From Bacillota bacterium (GTDB taxonomy: Bacteria > Bacillota > DTU065): a stretch of 13,847 nt of DNA. This document shows, piece by piece, positions 7,049-12,849 of the stretch (the first letter of the stretch is position 1; each line of letters begins with the position of its first letter). Made by a program: the position numbers and the translations under genes. The notes under the pieces were generated by a model. The model saw nothing but the letters and a program-made list of their open reading frames with translations. It did no database searches and was not told where the DNA came from. The stretch spans positions 1 through 13,847 of the forward strand of contig DUTE01000215.1 in NCBI GenBank assembly GCA_012842235.1, written 5' to 3'.

Positions 7049-7062
7049 AAGTTAATGATCAA

Positions 7063-8358
7063 TTATTTACTTTGACCAAGGATATCTGCCCATTCCTTAT
7101 CTGCATCAAGGCTTAGAGCCCTTAGACCATATCTTTCCGAGAGAATATTAAAAAGATCAGGTGTAAGCCAAGCAGGAAGCACCGGTCCTAAACGAATGTT
7201 TTTAATATCAAGTGCAAGCAAAGTCATAAGAATGGATACCGCTTTTTGTTCCATCCAAGAAAGAGCAATTGTTAAGGGAAGATCGTTTACTGTAACATTC
7301 AAAGCTTCTGCTAATGCTACAGCAATATTAATTGCCGAGATAGCATCATTACATTGGCCTAAATCTAGCATTCTCGGTATACCATCGATCTCACCTAATT
7401 CTAGATCGTTGAAGCGGAACTTTCCACAGGCGAGAGTGAGTATTAAAGTATTCTCTGGTGCTTTTTCTACAAGGTCACGATAGAAATTACGGCTTTTTCC
7501 TGGGGCATCACAACCGCCCACTAAAAGAAAATGACCGATTTTGCCCTCTTTTACAAGGGAAAGAATCTTGTCTGCTAGCGGCAAAACATTACTATCACTA
7601 AAACCTGTTGTTAGATAACTACCTTCTGTATCTTCTAGCTCAGGAAGCTTTAGGGCATGTTCTATTAAAGGTTTAAAGTTGTATCCTTCAACTTTTTTAA
7701 CACCAGGAAGACCTGGGATACCTACCGTATAGAAACGGTCTTTGTATGAGTCTTTAGGCAAAAGTACACAGTTAGAAGTACCTAAAATAACACCAGGGAA
7801 TTCTTCAAAGAGCTGTTTTTGATCCCACCAAGCTTTGCCAAGGTTACCCACAAGATTCTCATAGCTCTTAAGTACTGGATAGCCATGGGCAGGTAGCATC
7901 TCTGAGTGGGTATAGACTTTAATATTTGTGCCTTTTATTTGCTCTAAAAGTTCATACAAAGCCTTAAAATCGTGGCCTGTAACCAATATTCCAGGGCCTT
8001 TCACAGTACCAGTAAAAACCTTCTGTGGCTCATTTAGACCAAAGGTCTCTACATGAGCTTTTTTCAAAAGCTCCATAGCCTTTAGATTGATAAACCCAGC
8101 CTTAAGGTTTAGTTCAAATAGAGACTCTAGAGAAAAATCTACATTAGTTAACGTGGAATAGAGCCCTTCAGCAAGAAAAGCATCGATTTCCGTGTCTGAA
8201 TAACCTAGTTCTCTGGCATTATAAGCATACGCGGAAATACCCTTTAGTGCATAAATTAGGTTTTCTTGTAGCCCCTGGACATTGGCGTCTTTACCACAAA
8301 CTCCCACTTTTGTGCAGGCTATACCGCCTACTGTTTGGGAACACTGGTTACAATACAT
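7063..8358 (-). CDS. hcp: Hybrid cluster protein / hydroxylamine reductase (class III-like)
   Basis: 431 aa. The N-terminal cluster motif is C3-x2-C6-x8-C15-x5-C21, for a [4Fe-4S] centre. All hybrid-cluster ligands are present in order: H129 (TGHD), E153 (HSEM), C197 (TSNC), C283 (GGCD), C311 (LACGK), C336 (GQCND), E370 and K372 (WMEQK). Hcp reduces hydroxylamine in vitro and is linked to NO reduction and S-nitrosylation stress in the anaerobic cytoplasm. Many clostridial and proteobacterial Hcps are 540-550 aa. The roughly 120-residue shorter length, with few residues between the N-terminal cysteines and H129, fits class III proteins lacking the second helical bundle. It has its own consensus promoter, operator-like palindrome and terminator. 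No hcr reductase partner is visible. Confidence 0.96.
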   Translation of the reverse strand: MYCNQCSQTVGGIACTKVGVCGKDANVQGLQENLIYALKGISAYAYNARELGYSDTEIDAFLAEGLYSTLTNVDFSLESLFELNLKAGFINLKAMELLKKAHVETFGLNEPQKVFTGTVKGPGILVTGHDFKALYELLEQIKGTNIKVYTHSEMLPAHGYPVLKSYENLVGNLGKAWWDQKQLFEEFPGVILGTSNCVLLPKDSYKDRFYTVGIPGLPGVKKVEGYNFKPLIEHALKLPELEDTEGSYLTTGFSDSNVLPLADKILSLVKEGKIGHFLLVGGCDAPGKSRNFYRDLVEKAPENTLILTLACGKFRFNDLELGEIDGIPRMLDLGQCNDAISAINIAVALAEALNVTVNDLPLTIALSWMEQKAVSILMTLLALDIKNIRLGPVLPAWLTPDLFNILSERYGLRALSLDADKEWADILGQSK

Positions 8359-8393
8359 TACGCTTCATCCTCTCTGGATATTTAGTTGATATT

Positions 8394-8405
8394 AGTTAAT
8401 TAACT
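8394..8405. promoter_or_regulatory. 12-bp perfect palindrome at the hcp transcription start
   Basis: AGTTAATTAACT is its own reverse complement and lies just downstream of the hcp -10 box, over the expected start site. That is a repressor position. The sequence is AT-rich and does not match the spaced Rex or FNR consensus, so the regulator is not identified. Confidence 0.5.
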
Positions 8406-8412
8406 TAATTAA

Positions 8413-8441
8413 ATTATATGCAGGTTATCCTTTTTTGTCAA
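8413..8441 (-). promoter_or_regulatory. Consensus sigma-A promoter of hcp
   Basis: On the minus strand TTGACA (8441-8436) and TATAAT (8418-8413) are separated by exactly 17 bp, a perfect housekeeping promoter. The leader is about 48 nt and carries AGAGAGG 10 nt before the hcp ATG. Such a strong promoter implies that expression is limited by a repressor, plausibly at the adjacent palindrome. Confidence 0.88.
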
Positions 8442-8442
8442 C

Positions 8443-8473
8443 AAAAAAAACCAAGCAGCACAATAGCTGCTTG
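8443..8473 (-). terminator. Intrinsic terminator of pfkA
   Basis: On the minus strand CAAGCAGC pairs with GCTGCTTG (8473-8466 with 8459-8452, 6-nt loop) and is followed by GTTTTTTTT. The T-run ends 2 nt before the -35 of the hcp promoter, so the two units are back to back but separate. Confidence 0.9.
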
Positions 8474-8500
8474 ATTTATCACTTAATCAAACTTTAAGTT

Positions 8501-9544
8501 TTATAAAAGAGTTAACTCCTTAACCATCTCCACAAGCTCTGCATCTACTTTCCTTGTACCTTGAGCAAGACTGAGAGAAACAGGTCTTAAAGTTCCATCT
8601 CTAAAGGCAATCATAAGATCGGTTTTACCTTCAAAAAGTGCTTTAACAGCACTTCGTCCAAAACCTAGAGCTGTAAAAACCTCATAAGAAGTAGGTCTTC
8701 CACCTCTTTGGATATAACTAAGAACTATAGCTCTAGTCTTTTTGTTTAGCTTGTCCTGAAGATAATCTCTTAGACCAAGACCTATGCCTGCAAGCATTAC
8801 ATTGCCAAATGCATCGGTACCAGCCTCAATCTTTGTATGATCAATACCTTTTACACCTTCGGCTACAACTATAACATTACTATAAAAACCATTTGCATGA
8901 CGTTCTTTTAAAGCATCTACTAATTTTTGCGAATCAAAGGAAAGCTCAGGCAAGAGAATAAACTCTGCCCCTGCAGTAAGCCCTGCTACAGCTGCAATCC
9001 AACCACTTTGTCTGCCCATCACCTCAACAACTATATCTTCCTGATGAGAATCACAAGTAGCCCGCACATTTCTAATTGCTTCAACAACATTGTGTACAGC
9101 TGTATCAAAACCAACACAATACTCAGTACCAGGAACATCATTATCAATAGTTTGAGGAATCCCTACCACAGGAATTTTTAAGTCATCATAAAGATTACTT
9201 GCAACAGTAAGAGTATCATTGCCACCAATAGCTATAAGGCCATCTAACTTTAATTCTTTTATTGTTTTTGCAATCTTTCCTTGCGCTGAGGCTATTCTAT
9301 AAGGATTTGTCCTTGAAGTTTTTAGAATAGTACCCGAACGATCTACCTCTTTTATTGTCATATCAAAAGAAAGCGGGGTACAACTACCTTCAATTAAACC
9401 TCGCCAACCTTCCCTAAAACCAACTACCTCAATGCCCAATTTTCTTGCTTCAAGACAGATTCCATGAAGTACTGCATTTATTCCCGAAGAGTCACCGCCA
9501 CCAGTTAATACACCAATTTTTTTCACTGTGCTATCAGATGACAT
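8501..9544 (-). CDS. pfkA: 6-phosphofructokinase (donor uncertain: ATP or PPi)
   Basis: 347 aa. It phosphorylates fructose-6-phosphate in glycolysis. Motifs in order: TGGGDSSGINA (residues 14-24), IGGNDTL (106-112), PQTIDNDV (130-137, catalytic D134), EVMGRQSGW (174-182) and QRGGRPTSYE near the C-terminus. In E. coli numbering the donor-site GGDG pair is N-D here, i.e. Asp at position 104 as in PPi-type and group III enzymes, while the PGTIDND/PKTIDND site has Gln at 124, neither Gly (ATP) nor Lys (PPi). The donor cannot be assigned. The ATG (9544) has a strong AAGGAGG, but about 15 nt away, with no better in-frame start between. The gene is monocistronic, with its own terminator and a complex upstream region. 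Confidence 0.92.
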   Translation of the reverse strand: MSSDSTVKKIGVLTGGGDSSGINAVLHGICLEARKLGIEVVGFREGWRGLIEGSCTPLSFDMTIKEVDRSGTILKTSRTNPYRIASAQGKIAKTIKELKLDGLIAIGGNDTLTVASNLYDDLKIPVVGIPQTIDNDVPGTEYCVGFDTAVHNVVEAIRNVRATCDSHQEDIVVEVMGRQSGWIAAVAGLTAGAEFILLPELSFDSQKLVDALKERHANGFYSNVIVVAEGVKGIDHTKIEAGTDAFGNVMLAGIGLGLRDYLQDKLNKKTRAIVLSYIQRGGRPTSYEVFTALGFGRSAVKALFEGKTDLMIAFRDGTLRPVSLSLAQGTRKVDAELVEMVKELTLL

Positions 9545-9668
9545 CTCTAACTGAAAGCACCTCCTTAAGTAAACATCTATACCAATTTAACCAGATTTCT
9601 CTAATTCTAGTTTAATATATTTAATTCCTTTTAACAAATAATCTATCTTTTTACAGTTGTTAATTCTA

Positions 9669-9682
9669 TGAAATCGTTATCA
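9669..9682 (+). promoter_or_regulatory. cre box (CcpA-type catabolite-responsive element)
   Basis: TGAAATCGTTATCA matches the published Bacillus consensus TGWAANCGNTNWCA at every defined position. It sits between divergent pfkA (glycolysis) and a secreted carbohydrate-binding protein, both plausible carbon-control targets. It would be downstream of the pfkA start if the TATAAT at 9717-9712 is used, and upstream of any CBM9 promoter. A CcpA homologue cannot be checked from this window. Confidence 0.55.
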
Positions 9683-9700
9683 ATTCAGTTTACATCTTTT

Positions 9701-9728
9701 GGGAACGTTAAATTATAGTTATGTTCCC
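9701..9728. promoter_or_regulatory. Dyad GGGAAC-N16-GTTCCC enclosing the likely pfkA -10
   Basis: Arms at 9701-9706 and 9723-9728 extend to 8 bp if a G-T pair is allowed. The centre contains TATAAT on the minus strand (9717-9712) and TATAGT on the plus strand (9714-9719), the latter 19 bp after TTTACA (9689-9694). A regulator bound here could control both directions. As plus-strand RNA it could also form a hairpin followed by TTTTCTT, but no upstream plus-strand gene exists to be terminated. Confidence 0.45.
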
Positions 9729-9777
9729 TTTTCTTGAAGGATTCTGCCTTTTCATTGCGAAGTATTTTAATTAGATG

Positions 9778-9860
9778 AGACAGACTATCTCTACTTGGGG
9801 AGGAGAGAGATAGGCTCTGTTTTGACCAAACAGAAATCTGTTACTGAAAAAAAATCAGTA
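9778..9860 (+). promoter_or_regulatory. Structured 5' leader of the CBM9-like gene with alternative hairpins
   Basis: Segment TCTGTTT (9816-9822) can pair with AGACAGA (9778-9784, one G-U), stacking near a perfect TATCTCT/AGAGATA stem (9786-9792 with 9806-9812). It can instead pair perfectly with AAACAGA (9828-9834), which itself can pair with TCTGTT (9837-9842). TACTGA/TCAGTA (9843-9848 with 9855-9860) forms a last small stem just before the ribosome binding site. Mutually exclusive pairings suggest a regulatory leader. No known riboswitch class is recognised. Confidence 0.4.
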
Positions 9861-9862
9861 TT

Positions 9863-9870
9863 AAGGGGGT
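9863..9870 (+). promoter_or_regulatory. Ribosome binding site fixing the CBM9-like start
   Basis: AAGGGGGT lies 8 nt before the ATG at 9879, directly ahead of a textbook signal peptide. This rules out the longer in-frame reading from the TTG at 9795. Confidence 0.7.
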
Positions 9871-9878
9871 TTTCTATA

Positions 9879-10550
9879 ATGAAAAAGAACTGGCGTACAA
9901 TTTTGTTAATCACTGTTTTTGTTCTAGCTATTGCTGGTTTAGCTGTAGCTTCTGATGTTGTAAGTGCTCCTTACGTTAAAAAGGCTCCTATTCTCGATGG
10001 TAAGCTCGATGACGAAGCCTGGCAAATTGCCGAACAAAAAGGTGGTAAGATCAAACTAGAGTATCATCTAAACGGTAGACCGGCAACAACAAAAGATATT
10101 TCAGAAGTCTATGTTTGCTGGGACGATGATTTCCTTTACATTGCTTATAAAAACTATCAAGACGAAGCCACAGTTATCGCTAATGTTACAAGCGATGGTG
10201 GTTCAACTTGGACTCAAGACGATGACGTAGAAATTTTCCTCGATACTAATTTCCCTGCCTCAGCTTACAAACAATTTGTAAGTAACCCAAATGGTGTCCG
10301 TTCAGTTACCCTTGATGGTTGGGAAGCTGTCGCTGAAATTTACAAAGATTATTGGGTAGTAGAAATTGCCATCGATTTTGCAACTTTAGGCGACTGGCCA
10401 GATTATGGTGATGAGTGGGCAGCTAACTTCTCACGTCACTATGGTGCTTTGAGTGGTGCTGGCGACGAAGAGTGGCTAACCTGGAGTCCTCTCGTAGGTA
10501 GCACATTCCTTAGTGCACCTACACTACTTCTTCTTGAGTTTGTAAAATAA
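9879..10550 (+). CDS. Secreted carbohydrate-binding family 9-like protein
   Basis: 223 aa. A signal peptide (MKKNWRT, hydrophobic core to about residue 21) has a likely signal peptidase I site AVA|SD after residue 24; no lipobox Cys is present. The mature part is a single beta-sandwich-type domain with CBM9/DOMON-like landmarks: PILDGKLDDEAW (37-48), an acidic stretch QDDDVEIFLD about 110 residues in, WVVEIAIDFATLG, and WAANFSRHYG. It probably binds sugars or glycan at or outside the cell surface. No catalytic domain or cell-wall anchor is attached, so its role alone is unclear. It is monocistronic, with a long leader and its own terminator. It shares a control region with pfkA. Confidence 0.85.
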   Translation: MKKNWRTILLITVFVLAIAGLAVASDVVSAPYVKKAPILDGKLDDEAWQIAEQKGGKIKLEYHLNGRPATTKDISEVYVCWDDDFLYIAYKNYQDEATVIANVTSDGGSTWTQDDDVEIFLDTNFPASAYKQFVSNPNGVRSVTLDGWEAVAEIYKDYWVVEIAIDFATLGDWPDYGDEWAANFSRHYGALSGAGDEEWLTWSPLVGSTFLSAPTLLLLEFVK

Positions 10551-10553
10551 GAC

Positions 10554-10578
10554 AGAATAACAGTTTTTGTGTTATTCT
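10554..10578 (+). other. Perfect 9-bp hairpin after the CBM9-like gene
   Basis: AGAATAACA (10554-10562) pairs with TGTTATTCT (10570-10578) around the loop GTTTTTG, 4 nt after the stop codon. It has no following T-run, so it may protect the 3' end or assist the true terminator downstream. Confidence 0.5.
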
Positions 10579-10594
10579 CCTCCCAGACAAGGCT

Positions 10595-10626
10595 AAGGCT
10601 TCCGGAATTCCCGGAAGCCTTTTTTT
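10595..10626 (+). terminator. Intrinsic terminator of the CBM9-like gene
   Basis: AAGGCTTCCGG (10595-10605) pairs over 11 bp with CCGGAAGCCTT (10611-10621), loop AATTC, followed by more Ts. It acts on the plus strand. Read from the minus strand it has no T-run, so termination of the convergent PBP gene there is doubtful. Confidence 0.92.
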
Positions 10627-10641
10627 ACATTTGTTATGCTT

Positions 10642-12639
10642 TTAGTTGTTGCCAAAGAAACGTTGCCAGAATTGTTTGAGCTTATCAGTAACTTCGTTAA
10701 TAAAGCCTACTTTATCTTTGGCTGGTAGATTATCTTTTTGGAAGGCATAATAGCGAATTAAAACTTGATCACTACTGCTTTGTTTTCCAGTATAAACATC
10801 AATACTTACCCTTTGGACATTTTCGGGCATGGCAAAATCTTTAACAGGATAGCTTTTTAAATATTCCTGAGCAAAGCCCTTAAACACACTAGCTGCCATG
10901 GAACTACCAATGATTGTATTACCAAAGTGCATCGGCTCAGACTGTCTGTCGTTTCCTATCCATACAGCTGAGGCTATCTCTGGTGTAAAACCGACAAACC
11001 AAGCATTGGTGTAATTATCGGCAATCCCTGTCTTTCCTGCTGCAGGCCGGCCGATTCTTGCTGCTTTTCCTGTCCCGTATTCCACTACATTTCTTAGCAT
11101 ATCGGTGATCATGAATGCTTGATCTTCATCAATGATCTTTTGAGGGACTATTTTTACTCGGTAATATGTCTGTCCTCGATCATCCTTAACCTCGGTTACA
11201 CAATAGGGTTTAATATAATCTCCACCTCTTGCAAAAGTTGCATAGGCTGCAGCCATCTCTATTGGAGTTACCCCTTCTGTGGTTCCACCTAATGCTAAAG
11301 CAAGATTTCTATCTTTTTCTCGAGTAATTGAGTGAATGCCTAATTGATTGGCTAAACTTATTACCTTGTCTACACCTACATCTGCTAAAACTCTTACAGC
11401 TGCCATGTTGCGTGAGCGCTCTAAGGCATAGCCCATAGCAATATCGCCTAAATACTTATTATCATAATTTGCCGGCTGCCAACCATCACTAAAGCTCAAT
11501 GGGGCATCTGGAACTAAAGTAGCTGCTGTATGTCCTTTCTGTAGTGCTGCCAAATAGATTATTGGTTTTAAGGTAGAACCAGGTTGTCTACGGGCCATTG
11601 TTGCCCGGTTAAAATGATCTTCTCCTCTGCCACCAACTAGTGCTAAAATACCGCCATTTTCAACATCTAAAGTAACAAGTGCTGCTTGAGGTTGTGTTAA
11701 GCCGTTGTTATCAACAAATCCTTCAGGAACAGACTTAATGTTTTTTTCAGCAATTTGCTGAGCTTGAAGATCTAAAGTAGTGTAGACCTTGTAGCCTTTC
11801 GTCTGGAGCTTTTCAAGATCATACCCTAGTGCAGATAGCTCTTTTAAGGTCTCAGAGACAAAATAGCTAGGGGCAGTCCTTGGAGAATGCTTAGGTAAAA
11901 CAATCTCTTCTTGTGCTGCTTTTTTTGCCTCTTCTTCACTGATAAAGTTCTCGTCAACCATTGCATCCAAAACAATCTGTCTTCGCTTGTAAGCATTTTC
12001 TAAGTTAATAAAAGGAGAGTAGTACCCAGGGCCATTAACTATACCTGCCAAAAGTGCTGATTCTGCAAGATTGAGTTTATCTACAGGTTTGCCAAAATAA
12101 TATTCACTAGCAGTACCAACACCATATATCTTAGGTCCAAGGTAGATTAAATTAAGATAGTATTCTAAAATCTCTTCTTTAGTATATCTTGCCTCTACCA
12201 TCATTGCCAAAATTGCTTCTTTGGCCTTTCTAATAAGAGTCTTATCATGGGTAAGAAACATATTTTTAACTAATTGTTGAGTTATTGTGCTTCCACCTTG
12301 AACAAATTTTCTTTCTTTAATATCCACGATTATAGCTCTCATAAGGCTTTTATAATTTACACCTTTGTGCTGCCAAAAAGCTCGGTCTTCTATAGCTACA
12401 ATGGCCTTTTGTAAGTTTGGGGGAATCTTGTCTATTGGTACATATTCTCTATTTTCCTGGTAGATGTAACTTATGACCTCTCCGTTTCGATCAAAAATTG
12501 TGCTTCGCTTTTTAAAATGAAACTCTAAATCTTGAGAATAGGCTTCTTTGGCAAGAAATATTGTCCCAATAACTCCAGCAAGCATGAGAAAAACTAATAG
12601 TATTAAAAACCCTGTAAAGAGGTGTTTTTTAATTCGCAT
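10642..12639 (-). CDS. Class A penicillin-binding protein (PBP1A-type, GT51 + transpeptidase)
   Basis: About 665 aa. A cytoplasmic KK stretch and one transmembrane helix (about residues 8-30) anchor it, with the rest outside. The GT51 glycosyltransferase shows IEDRAFWQHKG (E84) and GGSTITQQLVKN. The transpeptidase shows S-x-x-K in GSTLK (S355), S-x-N in SRN (S409) and KTG (K536). Both catalytic sets are intact, so it polymerises lipid II and crosslinks peptides. It has no C-terminal extension. Start: ATG 12639 has AAGGTGATC 6 nt upstream, an almost perfect anti-SD match. An in-frame GTG at 12651 with AAGGAG would add four residues. It diverges from the GHL10-type gene and is convergent with the CBM9-like gene. 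Confidence 0.95.
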   Translation of the reverse strand: MRIKKHLFTGFLILLVFLMLAGVIGTIFLAKEAYSQDLEFHFKKRSTIFDRNGEVISYIYQENREYVPIDKIPPNLQKAIVAIEDRAFWQHKGVNYKSLMRAIIVDIKERKFVQGGSTITQQLVKNMFLTHDKTLIRKAKEAILAMMVEARYTKEEILEYYLNLIYLGPKIYGVGTASEYYFGKPVDKLNLAESALLAGIVNGPGYYSPFINLENAYKRRQIVLDAMVDENFISEEEAKKAAQEEIVLPKHSPRTAPSYFVSETLKELSALGYDLEKLQTKGYKVYTTLDLQAQQIAEKNIKSVPEGFVDNNGLTQPQAALVTLDVENGGILALVGGRGEDHFNRATMARRQPGSTLKPIIYLAALQKGHTAATLVPDAPLSFSDGWQPANYDNKYLGDIAMGYALERSRNMAAVRVLADVGVDKVISLANQLGIHSITREKDRNLALALGGTTEGVTPIEMAAAYATFARGGDYIKPYCVTEVKDDRGQTYYRVKIVPQKIIDEDQAFMITDMLRNVVEYGTGKAARIGRPAAGKTGIADNYTNAWFVGFTPEIASAVWIGNDRQSEPMHFGNTIIGSSMAASVFKGFAQEYLKSYPVKDFAMPENVQRVSIDVYTGKQSSSDQVLIRYYAFQKDNLPAKDKVGFINEVTDKLKQFWQRFFGNN

Positions 12640-12794
12640 TGAGTAGATCACCTTCTCTCCTTTTAAGATGAATAAAATTCAACTGTTTTTGTAACTTCTA
12701 TTAGATTCATTATTCTTAGTCAAGCTACCTTCAAGATAACTTTTCCAGTGCTACCAAACTACTTACATTAAAAGGCTTTACGCATAGACTTCGT

Positions 12795-12823
12795 CTGACA
12801 AAGAAAGTGTACCTCATTATAAT
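12795..12823 (+). promoter_or_regulatory. Promoter of the GHL10-type gene
   Basis: CTGACA (12795-12800) and TATAAT (12818-12823) are 17 bp apart. A start near 12830 leaves a very short leader containing AGGAGG (12835-12840), 9 nt before the GTG. The rest of the 210-bp gap to the PBP gene holds no other clear element; a minus-strand TTGACT without a good -10 is the only hint of a PBP promoter. Confidence 0.75.
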
Positions 12824-12849
12824 GATTTCCTTTTAGGAGGTTGAACGTT

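Larger units (their letters stand above)
9545..9878. other. Divergent control region between pfkA and the CBM9-like gene
   Basis: These 334 bp hold no convincing gene. From left to right: the pfkA leader with an AAGGAGG site; an inverted repeat TTAACAA (9631-9637) / TTGTTAA (9657-9663); a cre-like box (9669-9682); a GGGAAC/GTTCCC dyad around a minus-strand TATAAT (9701-9728); and a plus-strand leader with several complementary segments (9778-9860) before the CBM9-like start. The individual elements are listed separately. Confidence 0.6.

Noticed and set aside
8394..8405. Rex operator at hcp
   Set aside because: The GTTAA/TTAAC halves abut directly, whereas Rex sites keep four bases between TTGTTAA and TTAACAA.
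8471..8490. FNR-type site TTGATT-N8-AATCAA downstream of pfkA
   Set aside because: The spacing is wrong for FNR, one arm is part of the pfkA terminator, and it lies upstream of the hcp -35 rather than at a typical site.
9701..9728. Plus-strand terminator
   Set aside because: The hairpin is followed by Ts, but no plus-strand gene lies upstream for it to terminate; an operator around the -10 is a better explanation.
9795..9878. TTG at 9795 as the start of the CBM9-like protein
   Set aside because: It would put 28 charged residues before a perfect signal peptide, and a good RBS and ATG exist at 9879.
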